Below, in pieces: positions 8,124-17,886 of a stretch of DNA of 64,000 nt. Numbering within the stretch: the stretch's first letter is position 1; the number at the start of each line of letters is the position of its first letter. The position numbers and the translations under genes were made by a program. The notes under the pieces were generated by a model. That model worked only from the letters and a program-made list of their open reading frames with translations, ran no database searches and had not been told where the DNA came from. Location of the stretch: the NCBI GenBank assembly GCA_945885625.1, contig CAMCYS010000001.1, forward strand, positions 248,001 through 312,000, read 5' to 3'. This stretch comes from Bifidobacterium breve (GTDB lineage Bacteria > Actinomycetota > Actinomycetes > Nanopelagicales > Nanopelagicaceae).

Positions 8124-10705
8124 GCAGATGGCAGGGCAGCAAGAGCGGCGGTAATTCGTTCGATTTCAGATTGCGTCTTAACTAGACGTTCTTTAATTTC
8201 AGTTACAACTTCAAGTGGCGCTTTCGCCATGAATCCTTCGTTACCTAATTTAACTTGGGCAGTCTGTTGATCTTTCTGAACTGTCGCTAAATCTTTAGTT
8301 AGGCGAGCACGTTCGGCCACGACATCAACAGTTCCGGACAAATCTAGTTCGCACTTAACTGAACCAATTTCAAAGCTGGCTGTCGGGGTGAATTCTTTAG
8401 CTTCAAGTTTTAACACAAAGCCCATCGCACTGGCGTAATTTGCTAACTCGCCCTTAGTCGTTAGTCGACCCGGAATCTTGGCAGTTGCTTTAACACCTTG
8501 ATCATTACGGAAACGACGTATCTCAGTAATTACGGCCTGCATCTGGGTTACCAAGTTCTCAGCCGTTTGATCAAGGTAACTCAAATCAGCCTCTGGCCAC
8601 TTAGCGATTACTAGGGACTCTCCCCCAGTTAGTGAAACCCAAAGCTCTTCCGTAATAAATGGCATTAGCGGATGAAGCAGGCGCATGAGCTGATCGAGCA
8701 CGTGACCCAGCACGCGCTGACTATTGGCAGCGTTACCAGTTGCGAAAGATTCCTTAGCTAGTTCGAGATACCAATCGCAAAGATCGTCCCAAGCAAAGTG
8801 ATAGATCAGCTCACTTGCTTTAGCAAATTCGAATTTTTCAAAGAGCGAATCGGCATCACGAATAGTTTCGGTTAAACGGCTCAGAATCCACTTATCAATT
8901 GCATTTAGTGAGGAAGTCTCGGGCATTGATCCTTCAACTGTTGCACCATTCATCATGGCAAAACGAGTTGCGTTCCAGAGTTTGGTAGCAAAGTTACGTG
9001 ACCCGCCTACCCATTCTTCGGCAAGAGCCTGATCGGTACCAGGGTTTGCACCGCGCGCTAAAGTAAAGCGCAAAGCATCGGCGCCGTATTTATCCATAAA
9101 TTCGAGTGGGTCTACTACATTGCCACGACTCTTCGACATTTTCTTGCCAAATTGATCGCGCACTAAACCGTGCAGCATGATTGTTTTAAATGGTGGCATG
9201 CCATCCATGGCAAACGTGCTCATCATCATCATGCGCACAACCCAGAAGAACAAAATGTCATAGCCAGTTACCAACACTGAAGTTGGATAGAACTTTGCTA
9301 AATCATTACTTTTCTCAGGCCAACCAAAGGTTGAAAATGCCCACTGCCCTGAAGAGAACCAAGTATCCAAAACATCAGCATCCTGAACATAACCTTCAGG
9401 CGCGCTTTCGCCCGGACCGACAACAACCATTTCACCATTCGGGCCATACCAAACTGGAATTCGATGACCCCACCAAAGTTGGCGAGAGATGCACCAGTCG
9501 TGCATGTTGTCGACCCAATCAAAGTAGCGTGGGGCAAGCTCTTCGGGCTCAATCTTTACCGCACCACTGCGAACCGCATCTGCTGAAGCTTTGGCCAGAG
9601 GTGCCACCTTAACAAACCACTGCTTTGATAATCGTGGCTCAACAGTTGTATCGCAACGTGAGCAATGACCAACTGCGTGAATATATGGACGCTTCTCAGC
9701 AACAATGCGACCGAGTTCTTTTAGCTTGGCAACTACAGCAACTCGAGCATCGAAGCGATCCATACCATCAAACTCTGTGCCAGAGCCTTCCATGATGCCG
9801 TGCTCGTTCATGATTACTACAAACGGCACATTGTGGCGCATCGCCATTTCAAAGTCGTTTGGATCATGTGCTGCAGTAACTTTCACTGCGCCAGTTCCGA
9901 ATTCAGGGTCAACAAGTTCATCAGCAATGATCGGAATCATGCGATTTACTAGAGGCAACAAAACTTCTGTGCCAATCATGTGCTGGTAGCGAGGATCATC
10001 GGGGTGTACCGCAACTGCGCCATCGCCCATCATGGTTTCGGCGCGCGTTGTGGCAACAACAATGCTTTGCTCGCCATCGCCGTAACGCACTTGAACAAAC
10101 TCGCCAGCATCATCTTGGTGGTCAACTTCGATATCTGAAAGTGCGGTTAAACAACGAGTACACCAGTTAATGATTCGTTCCGCACGATAAATTAACTCAG
10201 CGTCGTACATTTTCTTAAAAATAGTTACCACGGCACTAGACATGCCTTCATCCATTGTGAAACGCTCACGCGACCAATCAACTGAATCACCTAAACGGCG
10301 CATCTGATCAAGAATCGCACCGCCCGATTCAGCTTTCCATTGCCAAACCTTTTTCACAAATTCTTCGCGGCCTAAATCATGGCGTGACATACCCTGAGCT
10401 GCTAATTGTTTTTCAACTACGTTTTGGGTAGCGATACCCGCATGATCCATGCCGGGTAGCCACAAAACTTCATAGCCCTTCATTCGCTTAATGCGTGCTA
10501 AACAATCTTGCAGGGTTTGATCTAACGCGTGGCCAATATGTAGAACACCGGTCACATTTGGAGGTGGCAGAACAATCGAGAAAGGTTCTTTAGTTGAGTT
10601 GGCATCAGCTGTGAAATAGCCGGCCGAGATCCATTTTTCGTAAAGTGGCGCCTCAATTTCGGCAGGCGAAAAGGTTGAAGCTAATTCTTTTCCGCGCTGG
10701 CTCAT
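8120..10705 (-). CDS. valS: Valyl-tRNA synthetase
   Basis: Class I aminoacyl-tRNA synthetase charging tRNA-Val, with an editing (CP1) domain. The HIGH-type motif is in VLHIGHALDQT near residue 55 and the KMSKS motif in KKMSKSRGNVVDP near residue 520. The C-terminal about 60 residues form the usual coiled-coil tRNA-binding arm. At 861 residues it is full length. It is the first gene of the run ending in rodA. No Shine-Dalgarno is visible; a TAGACT -10-like box lies 7 nt before the ATG, so the mRNA may be leaderless. Confidence 0.97.
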   Translation of the reverse strand: MSQRGKELASTFSPAEIEAPLYEKWISAGYFTADANSTKEPFSIVLPPPNVTGVLHIGHALDQTLQDCLARIKRMKGYEVLWLPGMDHAGIATQNVVEKQLAAQGMSRHDLGREEFVKKVWQWKAESGGAILDQMRRLGDSVDWSRERFTMDEGMSSAVVTIFKKMYDAELIYRAERIINWCTRCLTALSDIEVDHQDDAGEFVQVRYGDGEQSIVVATTRAETMMGDGAVAVHPDDPRYQHMIGTEVLLPLVNRMIPIIADELVDPEFGTGAVKVTAAHDPNDFEMAMRHNVPFVVIMNEHGIMEGSGTEFDGMDRFDARVAVVAKLKELGRIVAEKRPYIHAVGHCSRCDTTVEPRLSKQWFVKVAPLAKASADAVRSGAVKIEPEELAPRYFDWVDNMHDWCISRQLWWGHRIPVWYGPNGEMVVVGPGESAPEGYVQDADVLDTWFSSGQWAFSTFGWPEKSNDLAKFYPTSVLVTGYDILFFWVVRMMMMSTFAMDGMPPFKTIMLHGLVRDQFGKKMSKSRGNVVDPLEFMDKYGADALRFTLARGANPGTDQALAEEWVGGSRNFATKLWNATRFAMMNGATVEGSMPETSSLNAIDKWILSRLTETIRDADSLFEKFEFAKASELIYHFAWDDLCDWYLELAKESFATGNAANSQRVLGHVLDQLMRLLHPLMPFITEELWVSLTGGESLVIAKWPEADLSYLDQTAENLVTQMQAVITEIRRFRNDQGVKATAKIPGRLTTKGELANYASAMGFVLKLEAKEFTPTASFEIGSVKCELDLSGTVDVVAERARLTKDLATVQKDQQTAQVKLGNEGFMAKAPLEVVTEIKERLVKTQSEIERITAALAALPSA

Positions 10706-10712
10706 GGGGATC

Positions 10713-10718
10713 AGTCTA
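10713..10718 (-). promoter_or_regulatory. Putative -10 box of a leaderless valS promoter
   Basis: On the minus strand TAGACT lies 7 nt upstream of the valS ATG, with no Shine-Dalgarno between. In actinobacteria a TANNNT box 5-8 nt before the start codon is the hallmark of leaderless transcripts. It overlaps the gap after clpX (stop at 10721). It could instead be chance; only TSS mapping would settle it. Confidence 0.4.
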
Positions 10719-10720
10719 GA

Positions 10721-12016
10721 TTATGCGCTCTTCTCTTCTGAACGCTTTTCGCCTCTAGCGGCCCGCTTTGGAATATCTCCAGTGCGCTGCACAAATGTCG
10801 GGGTAGCGCCATCAGTGATTGATTCAGCAGTAACAATTACTTTGGCGATATCGCTACGGCTAGGAACTTCATACATGACAGCTAGAAGCACGCTTTCCAT
10901 GATTGCACGAAGACCACGGGCACCTGTGCCACGAAGCAGAGCGAGATCAGCGATCGCATCTAGTGATTCTGAGGTGAATTCAAGCTCAACTGAATCTAGT
11001 TCGAAAAGCTTTGCGTATTGCTTAACCAAAGCGTTTTTTGGCTCGGTCAGAATCTGCATTAGCGCTTCTTTGTCAAGATTCTCAACGCTTGTTAGTACAG
11101 GTAAGCGACCGATGAACTCAGGAATCATGCCAAACTTCAAAAGATCTTCGGGCATAACATCGGCAAAAATATCTTTACGATTCTTATCTTCAGCAGTTTG
11201 AAGTGTTGCGTTAAAACCTACGCCAGCTTTACCTGCACGAGCTTCAATAATTTTATCAAGGCCAGCAAATGCGCCACCAACAATGAAAAGCACATTAGTC
11301 GTATCAATTTGAATAAATTCTTGATGTGGGTGCTTGCGACCACCTTGCGGCGGCACGGAAGCAACAGTTCCTTCGAGAATCTTTAGAAGTGCTTGCTGCA
11401 CACCTTCGCCTGATACATCGCGAGTAATCGATGGGTTTTCAGATTTGCGAGCGACTTTATCGATTTCATCGATGTAGATAATTCCGGTTTCAGCTTTCTT
11501 AACATCGTAATCAGCTGCTTGTAGAAGTTTAAGCAGAATGTTCTCAACATCTTCGCCCACGTAACCAGCTTCAGTTAACGCAGTGGCATCGGCTATGGCA
11601 AACGGCACATTGAGCATGCGAGCTAAAGTTTGCGCCATAAGCGTCTTGCCGCATCCGGTTGGGCCAAGCAATAAAATATTGCTCTTGGCTAATTCGATGC
11701 CATCTTCGCGCTTTGAATCCCCTGACTGAACGCGCTTATAGTGGTTGTAAACGGCTACTGATAAAGATTTCTTGGCACGATCTTGGCCAATTACGTATTG
11801 ATCTAGAAAATCAAATATCTCTTGAGGTTTTGGAAGTTCAGTTAATCCAAGAGCCGCACTTTCAGAAAGCTCTTCAACAATGATCTCATTACAAAGATCA
11901 ATACACTCGTCGCAGATATAAACACCTGGGCCGGCGATCAATTTCTTCACTTGCTTCTGAGTCTTTCCGCAGAAAGAACACTTCAGTAAATCGCTGGTTT
12001 CGCCAATGCGAGTCAT
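10721..12016 (-). CDS. clpX: ATP-dependent Clp protease ATP-binding subunit ClpX
   Basis: AAA+ unfoldase that feeds substrates into ClpP1P2. The N-terminal zinc-binding domain has four cysteines (about residues 13, 16, 35 and 38), followed by Walker A GPTGCGKT, Walker [10 protein letters not shown] and the sensor-2 motif RGTGARGLR. At 431 residues it is complete. The start is set by GAGGAG 4 nt upstream of the ATG. An MFS transporter gene separates it from clpP2, with a gap of about 90 nt before clpX, so it probably has its own promoter. Confidence 0.97.
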   Translation of the reverse strand: MTRIGETSDLLKCSFCGKTQKQVKKLIAGPGVYICDECIDLCNEIIVEELSESAALGLTELPKPQEIFDFLDQYVIGQDRAKKSLSVAVYNHYKRVQSGDSKREDGIELAKSNILLLGPTGCGKTLMAQTLARMLNVPFAIADATALTEAGYVGEDVENILLKLLQAADYDVKKAETGIIYIDEIDKVARKSENPSITRDVSGEGVQQALLKILEGTVASVPPQGGRKHPHQEFIQIDTTNVLFIVGGAFAGLDKIIEARAGKAGVGFNATLQTAEDKNRKDIFADVMPEDLLKFGMIPEFIGRLPVLTSVENLDKEALMQILTEPKNALVKQYAKLFELDSVELEFTSESLDAIADLALLRGTGARGLRAIMESVLLAVMYEVPSRSDIAKVIVTAESITDGATPTFVQRTGDIPKRAARGEKRSEEKSA

Positions 12017-12103
12017 GATTCTCCTCTAGCAGGGGCGGGGAATTCCCCTTGCTTACGAGTGAATACTAATTTCTGACGGTACTTTGCGCCCGACTTTTCG
12101 CGC

Positions 12104-13375
12104 TTAATCTTGTTCGCTCTCAGAGATAATTGTCTTGGGCGGCATCTTCATGTCGCGTACCCCAGGAATCCGCATAATCGATAGCCCCATCAAAACATGA
12201 AAGATTGAAGCGCCGATTAACAAATTTCGCTCGCCAAAGTAATTAGCGGCTGGGCCAACCAAGGCCATGCCAAGTGGCATTAGCGCAGTTGATCCCATGT
12301 GATCAATTGAGAAAACTCGCCCCTGTAAATGTGGTGGAACTTCGCGTTGTATAGCCGTGGACCACCAAGCTTCCCATGGCCCGACTGAAAGCCCTGCAAT
12401 TAGGTAGGCAATAACAATGAAGGTGCCAGAGATCGGAAATGCCAAGGCTAGAGGCGCCACAATTACCAGCATCCAGACCAGAATCGAAACATGGCCTTCG
12501 TGTTTGACCTTTACCTTCACGCAGATAATCGCCGAAATAATACTTCCCAGCGAAAATGCTGCAGCCGATAAAGCAAAAGGAGTATTCGAAGCAAATTCGC
12601 GCTTAGTGATGATTGGCAATAAAACAACTTCGGCAGCAAGTACCACCATCAACTGAAATGAAACCATAAAGATCATGGCCCCGATCCAGGGAATTTGAAT
12701 AACGGTACGAAGCCCTTCGCGCATTTCAGTTAGGAATGTTTCACGCTCTTTTGGCTCACTCTTAATCTCTTCTTTAATTTTATTCAGAAAGTAAGTACCG
12801 AGCGCAAAAGCGAACGCTGTAAATAAGAAAGTTAAGCGCCCACCAATGAGATAAACCGATACGCCTCCAATGCCAGGGCCAATAATTGTTGATGTACGAA
12901 CTACGATATTGCGAGCAACATTTGCGGCTGGCAATTTTTCATCTGGCACCAAACTAGGCATAATCGCACCAGCTGCTGCCGCACCAAAGGCATCGCCAAC
13001 GCCTACTAGAAATACTGCAAGGCCTAGGAAAACATGTGGTGTAGCTGGGCCAGATAAGAAGACCATCGAGAAAACAATTACTGCTCGTGCTAAATCGCTA
13101 GCAATCATTACTTGTTTGCGAGGTAATCGATCTGTCCAGACACCAGCAAATGGGGCACCGATTACCGATGCCAAGATGCGTGACCCTAAAATCAAACCAA
13201 GAGTTGTTGCGCTACCACCTTGATCAATAACGGTAACTGCGAGCGCAATTGGAAAAGCTGAGGCGCCCAAAACAAAGATCGTCGTAGAAACCCAAAAGAG
13301 ACGGTATCCCGGATATGACCAAAGGGATCCCGCCTCAGTTAGATTTTCAAGCTTGCTTTTTATACCTGTAAACAC
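12104..13375 (-). CDS. Major facilitator superfamily transporter
   Basis: 423-residue membrane protein with about 12 hydrophobic helices and an MFS loop 2-3 signature near residue 80 (AGVWTDRLPRKQVM). Residue patterns resemble the enterobactin-exporter/MFS_3 type of drug or metabolite efflux proteins, but the substrate cannot be read from sequence. The start codon is GTG. It sits between clpP2 and clpX on the same strand, where most actinobacteria have the clp genes adjacent, so it looks like an inserted gene. No regulator is next to it. Confidence 0.85.
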   Translation of the reverse strand: MFTGIKSKLENLTEAGSLWSYPGYRLFWVSTTIFVLGASAFPIALAVTVIDQGGSATTLGLILGSRILASVIGAPFAGVWTDRLPRKQVMIASDLARAVIVFSMVFLSGPATPHVFLGLAVFLVGVGDAFGAAAAGAIMPSLVPDEKLPAANVARNIVVRTSTIIGPGIGGVSVYLIGGRLTFLFTAFAFALGTYFLNKIKEEIKSEPKERETFLTEMREGLRTVIQIPWIGAMIFMVSFQLMVVLAAEVVLLPIITKREFASNTPFALSAAAFSLGSIISAIICVKVKVKHEGHVSILVWMLVIVAPLALAFPISGTFIVIAYLIAGLSVGPWEAWWSTAIQREVPPHLQGRVFSIDHMGSTALMPLGMALVGPAANYFGERNLLIGASIFHVLMGLSIMRIPGVRDMKMPPKTIISESEQD

Positions 13376-13417
13376 AGCGCCTAACTTATTACATAGTCTT
13401 GCAATAAACCTATTTGC

Positions 13418-14065
13418 TTACGCTTGAGGCTTGGCCTTACGGCTTTCAAGAACTTGATCAATTAGACCGTATTCAACAGCTTCAGCTGCAGTCAGAATCT
13501 TGTCACGTTCAACATCGGCTGTCACTTCAGCAACAGTCTTATTTGAGTGACGTGAAATTAACTCTTCTTGCATCAAACGAATTCGCATAATTTCAGCAGC
13601 TTGAATTTCGATATCAGATGCTTGTGCGTAATCGCCTTGTGCAAATGGCTGATGAATCAAGATACGTGAGTGCTCAAGTGCATAACGCTTGCCTTTAGCG
13701 CCAGCAGCCAAAATCACGGCAGCTGCTGAAGATGCTTGACCTAAACAAATTGTCATTACATCTGGGCGAACGAATTGCATGGTGTCATAAATTGCTGTTA
13801 GCGCAGTGAATGAACCACCAGGTGAGTTGATGTAAATCATGATGTCGCGGTCTGGATCCATTGACTCAAGCGTTAGCAACTGAGCCATTACATCGTTTGC
13901 CACAGTGTCATCAATTGGCTGACCTAAGAAAATGATGCGCTCTTCGAATAGCTTCGTATAAGGATCTAAGCGCTTGTAACCGTAAGCAGTCTTTTCTTCG
14001 ATTGTTGGAAGAACGTAGCGGCTAGTGATCTCGTTTACCTTGTTGGTATTGAAGTTGTTGTTCAT
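13418..14065 (-). CDS. clpP2: ATP-dependent Clp protease proteolytic subunit 2
   Basis: Serine peptidase subunit of the heteromeric ClpP1P2 barrel. The catalytic Ser is in [14 protein letters not shown] and the catalytic His in [12 protein letters not shown], with Asp further on. Length is 215 residues. The ATG overlaps the clpP1 stop (ATGA) and is preceded by GGAGG, so the two subunits are coupled for balanced synthesis. Actinobacterial ClpP1 and ClpP2 work together in one tetradecamer. Confidence 0.95.
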   Translation of the reverse strand: MNNNFNTNKVNEITSRYVLPTIEEKTAYGYKRLDPYTKLFEERIIFLGQPIDDTVANDVMAQLLTLESMDPDRDIMIYINSPGGSFTALTAIYDTMQFVRPDVMTICLGQASSAAAVILAAGAKGKRYALEHSRILIHQPFAQGDYAQASDIEIQAAEIMRIRLMQEELISRHSNKTVAEVTADVERDKILTAAEAVEYGLIDQVLESRKAKPQA

Positions 14066-14694
14066 GCTGTTCCTCCGCTACCTGAAACTTGACCGGCTGA
14101 TCGAACAACCTGATCAACGAAGCCGTATTCCTTAGCTTCTTCTGCGGTAAACCAATTGTCACGATCAGAGTCAAGAGTGATTTTCTCGACAGTCTGACCA
14201 GTGTGCTGAGCAATAATCTCAGCCATGATCTTTTTGGTTGCAGCCATTTGTTCAGCTTGAATACGAATATCTGTGGCAGTACCGCCGATGCCACCGAGTG
14301 GTTGGTGCATCAAGATGCGTGAGTGTGGCAACGCGTAACGCTTGCCCGGTGCACCTGCTGTTAACAAGAACTGACCCATAGATGCAGCCATTCCCATACC
14401 AACTGTTGCAATGTCATTCTTTACATACTGCATAGTGTCGTAGATCGCCATACCGGCAGTTACTGAACCACCAGGTGAGTTGATGTAAAGGTAAATATCT
14501 TTTTCAGCATCTTCGGCAGCAAGTAATAAAATCTGCGCACAAATTGCATTGGCCATCTCGTCGCGAACTTCGCCGGTTAAGAAAATAATTCGTTCGCGTA
14601 GTAAGCGGGCGTAAACCTGATCGTCTAGCGCACCTGGACTTGCGTGCGAAGAGCGAGCGGTTATCTCGCTAGTTTGCGGGTTTTGTAAATCCAC
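14062..14694 (-). CDS. clpP1: ATP-dependent Clp protease proteolytic subunit 1
   Basis: First ClpP paralogue, with catalytic Ser in [14 protein letters not shown] and His in [13 protein letters not shown]. The ORF track begins at 14733, but the sequence supports a GTG start at 14694: AGGAGG lies 6 nt upstream, giving a 210-residue protein beginning [10 protein letters not shown]. The upstream extension would place the Shine-Dalgarno inside the coding region. It lies about 110 nt after tig, the common tig-clpP1-clpP2 order. Confidence 0.93.
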   Translation of the reverse strand: MDLQNPQTSEITARSSHASPGALDDQVYARLLRERIIFLTGEVRDEMANAICAQILLLAAEDAEKDIYLYINSPGGSVTAGMAIYDTMQYVKNDIATVGMGMAASMGQFLLTAGAPGKRYALPHSRILMHQPLGGIGGTATDIRIQAEQMAATKKIMAEIIAQHTGQTVEKITLDSDRDNWFTAEEAKEYGFVDQVVRSAGQVSGSGGTA

Positions 14695-14807
14695 TGACAG
14701 CCTCCTGTTTATTGCGTGTATTGACCTTAACAATGTCAGACGCGAAATGCTTCCCTAATTCGGGTAAATCACGCGTAGATTGCCCGTGTTCGCTCACAGC
14801 AGATCGT

Positions 14808-16106
14808 TTATTCAGCAGCCTCTTCAGAAATCGCTTCGCCAGCCTGCGGACGAAGAGCTTCGAGATCGATGGTGTTGCCAGATGCATCCTTGATTATGAT
14901 GCGACCAAGAACGCCAGCAAGTGCCTTCGAGCGAGCAACTTCGGCAACCAAAGTGGCGATCTGACCCTGCTTCTGTAGTTCTTGGGCAAATTGCTCTGGA
15001 GCCATTCCGTAACGCTGTGATTGGCGAACCAAATATTCGGTTAGTTCCATCTCATTAACTTCAACTGCCTCAGCCTTAACGATTGAATCAAGCAAGAAAT
15101 CAGACTTAATTGAGGTGCGAACTTCTAGATCTACCTCGGCGCGGTGGGCTGCATCTTCAAGGCGACCCTCTGGCTCAAGATGAGCATTTACTTCATCTTC
15201 AACTAATTTGTCTGGAACTGGAATATCAAGATCGGTAATTAACTTCTCAAGAAGTAAGTCGCGGGCTTGTGCGCCTTGTTCCATCTTCTTTAAGCGATCA
15301 AGGCGAGTCGCGGTGTCGGCCTTTAGCTCAGCCAAAGTATCGAACTCACTTGCAAGCTTTGCGAAAGCATCATCAATAGTAGGCAAGATGCGCTCTTTAA
15401 CAACCTTAACCGCAACATCAACGTCGCCAGTTTCGCCTTCAGCTTGACCAACTAGTTGAGTATTAAATGTCTTGGTATCGCCGGCTGATAAACCAACAAG
15501 TGTGGCATCAAGGCCATCGATCATGCGATTTGAACCTACTTCATAAGAAATGTCAGATGCTTTTCCGCCATCAATTTCTTCGCCATTAATCTTTGCCATT
15601 AAATCAATTGTTACAAAGTCGCCATCTTTAGCTGCGCGCTCAACTGTAGTTAGAGTTCCGAAACGCTTTGCTAGTTCATCGATCTGCTCTTGAATATCTG
15701 AATCAGTCACAATTGCATCAGGGACTTCAATTGTAATCTTTGAGAAATCAGGAAGAGTTACTTCTGGACGCACATCTACTTCAACAGTGAAATGTAATTT
15801 CTCGTGATCAACAAATTCTTTAATATCAACTTCTGGGCGACCGACAACTAAAACTTTGTGTTCGCGCGCTGCTTTGCCATAGAACTCTGGCAGAGCAGTG
15901 TTGATTGCTTCATCAAGAACAGTGCCACGACCAACACGTTGATCGATCATTGCTGCTGGAACTTTTCCTTTACGGAAGCCAGGAATGTTTACTTGTGTTG
16001 CAACCTTCTTATAAGCAGCATCAACATGCTCTTTTAACTCTGCGAACTCGACTTCAACATCTAGTCGTACTCGGGTAGGTGAAAGTGTCTCGACCGAGCT
16101 CTTCAC
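14808..16106 (-). CDS. tig: Trigger factor (ribosome-associated chaperone, peptidyl-prolyl isomerase)
   Basis: Binds the ribosomal exit tunnel and shields nascent chains. The three expected regions are present: an N-terminal ribosome-binding domain with the signature near GFRKGKVP (about residues 43-50), a central FKBP-type PPIase domain (about 155-240) and a C-terminal helical chaperone domain. At 432 residues it is standard. The start is GTG at 16106 with AAGGAG 8 nt upstream. An acidic C-terminal tail ends in EEAAE. Confidence 0.95.
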   Translation of the reverse strand: MKSSVETLSPTRVRLDVEVEFAELKEHVDAAYKKVATQVNIPGFRKGKVPAAMIDQRVGRGTVLDEAINTALPEFYGKAAREHKVLVVGRPEVDIKEFVDHEKLHFTVEVDVRPEVTLPDFSKITIEVPDAIVTDSDIQEQIDELAKRFGTLTTVERAAKDGDFVTIDLMAKINGEEIDGGKASDISYEVGSNRMIDGLDATLVGLSAGDTKTFNTQLVGQAEGETGDVDVAVKVVKERILPTIDDAFAKLASEFDTLAELKADTATRLDRLKKMEQGAQARDLLLEKLITDLDIPVPDKLVEDEVNAHLEPEGRLEDAAHRAEVDLEVRTSIKSDFLLDSIVKAEAVEVNEMELTEYLVRQSQRYGMAPEQFAQELQKQGQIATLVAEVARSKALAGVLGRIIIKDASGNTIDLEALRPQAGEAISEEAAE

Positions 16107-16151
16107 AGATTGCTCCTTATAGATATTGATGACCAGTAACTTAAGTACTTC

Positions 16152-16227
16152 TGGTCGGGGCGGGGAGATTCGAACTCCCGATCTCCTGCTCCCAAAGCAG
16201 GCGCGCTAGCCACTACGCTACGCCCCG
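16152..16227 (-). tRNA. tRNA-Pro(TGG)
   Basis: Reading the minus strand gives a full cloverleaf: acceptor CGGGGCG paired with CGCCCCG, T-arm GTTCGAATC, and anticodon stem CCTGC/GCAGG around loop TTTGGGA with anticodon TGG. The CCA end is encoded (ACCA at 16155-16152). It lies between tig and tRNA-Gly, which is on the opposite strand. Confidence 0.95.
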
Positions 16228-16314
16228 AGGCGTAAGTCGGAAGTCTAGAGGAATTTTTGTGCTCTGATTACCGAGCCGATACCCTTAACCCTTACGCTAG
16301 CGGTCTCACCGCAT

Positions 16315-16388
16315 GCGGGTGTAGCTCAATGGTAGAGCCCCAGCCTTCCAAGCTGGCCATGCCGGTTCGATCCCGGTCACCCGCTCCA
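16315..16388 (+). tRNA. tRNA-Gly(TCC)
   Basis: Acceptor GCGGGTG pairs with CACCCGC. The anticodon loop CTTCCAA between CCAGC and GCTGG gives anticodon TCC, and the T-loop is GTTCGATC. The CCA end is encoded. It starts just 3' of a short AT/GC-mixed promoter region and reads toward the convergent collagen-like gene. Confidence 0.95.
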
Positions 16389-16438
16389 AGCATTTCTGCT
16401 CAAAATATTAAGGCTCCCCTCGCTTATTTATTCCACTT

Positions 16439-17644
16439 TTATGCGATAGCGCCAACCATAACTCCGACGAATGAGCCGCTTGGCGTGAGCGATACCGATA
16501 CAGAATCTGGCGTGAACACGTTCACCACAAGGTCTGAATTTGCCAACGTAGATGCGCCATTAATGACAACGTCTGCATAAAGTGTCACTTCAAAAACTCT
16601 TGCCGAATCCTTGTAGAAAGTACCTGATGCATAAAAATACTTAGCGGTTATAACTGGTGTGGCTCCCGTGGCGGTAAACGAAATACCTAGAGTTTGATCA
16701 ATTGTATCCAATGGATTTGATGTTGAGCGAAAGTGAACTTGCACTCTCAACACATAGCTCTTCCCTGCTTCGAGAACCAAGAAGGTTGCTGAACTAGTAC
16801 TTGAACTAGGTCCACCAACAAGAGGATTTGCGAAAATAATATTTCCAACTAACCCAATGGACAACCCTGTCGCACCTGCTACTCCAGAAGTTCCTTGTGA
16901 TCCGGTTAAACCGGTTGGACCTGCTGGGCCTTCGGGTCCAGTTGAACCTGTTGCTCCAGCGCTTCCATTTGCACCAGTGCTACCTGATGGTCCCGCAGGT
17001 CCTTGTGCACCAGTTGCTCCACTTCCGGCAGGACCTTGTGAACCTGTTGCGCCACTTGGACCTTGCGATCCAGTCGCACCTGTTGCACCGGGTGCTCCTT
17101 GCGAACCAGAACCTGCTGGTCCTTGCGAACCTGCTGCACCAGTTAAACCGATTGGACCTTGTACGCCAATTGGGCCAACGATTCCTTGCGCACCAGTTGC
17201 CCCAACTTCACCACGTAATCCTTGATCGCCTTTTAAACCAGTATCGCCAGCTATTCCCTGAGTTCCTTGATTACCAATTGGTCCAGCGACAGTTGATGCA
17301 TTTGTAATTGTCTTTCCGTCAGTACCGCTTTTTCCATCGCTACCACTTTTTCCATCTGTACCGTTTGATCCATTAGTTCCTTTTAAGCTAACCGCTTTAG
17401 GCCACTTCTTCTTCATCTTTGGCCCATAAATATTTAAGTTTTTAATATCTATATAGAAATCACCATCTATACCGATTGAATTAGAGGGTGCTTTAAGTCC
17501 ACTTAATACGGTGTTTGGTATCGACGCAGCAGTTCTTCCGGCAGCTTTTGGTTTAGTTACCGCATTAGTGCTCGACATAGGGATACATAAGATGATTGCA
17601 ATTGAAATTATCTTTATTAGTATTTCTCTTGCTTTAATATCCAT
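16439..17644 (-). CDS. Secreted collagen-like repeat protein
   Basis: An N-terminal signal peptide (about residues 1-29, MDIKAREILIKIISIA then a hydrophobic stretch ending near STNA) is followed by a linker, then roughly 50 Gly-X-Y triplets (about residues 95-260) such as GPIGVQGPIGLTG and GATGSQGPAGSG. A C-terminal beta-rich domain of about 130 residues without cysteines follows. The ATG at 17644 is chosen because AGGAG lies about 10 nt upstream; the track start (17692) precedes this Shine-Dalgarno. No LPxTG sorting signal or terminal anchor is visible, so it may be released or held non-covalently. Function is not known; bacterial collagen-like proteins often serve surface adhesion. It is divergent from the exported Gly/Lys/His-rich protein. 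Confidence 0.85.
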   Translation of the reverse strand: MDIKAREILIKIISIAIILCIPMSSTNAVTKPKAAGRTAASIPNTVLSGLKAPSNSIGIDGDFYIDIKNLNIYGPKMKKKWPKAVSLKGTNGSNGTDGKSGSDGKSGTDGKTITNASTVAGPIGNQGTQGIAGDTGLKGDQGLRGEVGATGAQGIVGPIGVQGPIGLTGAAGSQGPAGSGSQGAPGATGATGSQGPSGATGSQGPAGSGATGAQGPAGPSGSTGANGSAGATGSTGPEGPAGPTGLTGSQGTSGVAGATGLSIGLVGNIIFANPLVGGPSSSTSSATFLVLEAGKSYVLRVQVHFRSTSNPLDTIDQTLGISFTATGATPVITAKYFYASGTFYKDSARVFEVTLYADVVINGASTLANSDLVVNVFTPDSVSVSLTPSGSFVGVMVGAIA

Positions 17645-17810
17645 TGACGAGAACTCCTGTCGGGTTGGGGAATCCCAGTTTGAAACGGACAAATCGCCTC
17701 AGATATACGGGATGCCCTGCTGGCTGGCTGGCATTTCATGACTATTGCCCTAGGTGCACGCTTAAAAACTCTAACCGCGTTCACAGGAAAATGGGCTAAT
17801 TTTCTAAACC

Positions 17811-17833
17811 TCGGGTAGTTTATTTCGGGTAGT
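17811..17833. repeat. Two TCGGGTAGT direct repeats upstream of the exported-protein gene
   Basis: TCGGGTAGT occurs at 17811-17819 and again at 17825-17833 (14-nt period), in the divergent intergenic region between the collagen-like and the Gly/Lys/His-rich exported genes. It could be a regulator site; no protein is known to bind it and chance is possible. Confidence 0.4.
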
Positions 17834-17886
17834 CGATAACGTGGGGTTATTGGCAAGAGAAAGTAAGTAATCGAGAGGACCATAAA

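Noticed and set aside
16857-17307. Long plus-strand ORFs over the collagen-like gene (Pro/Ala/Val- or Leu/Gln-rich)
   Set aside because: They are antisense or shifted shadows of the Gly-X-Y repeats, whose periodic codons remove stops in other frames.
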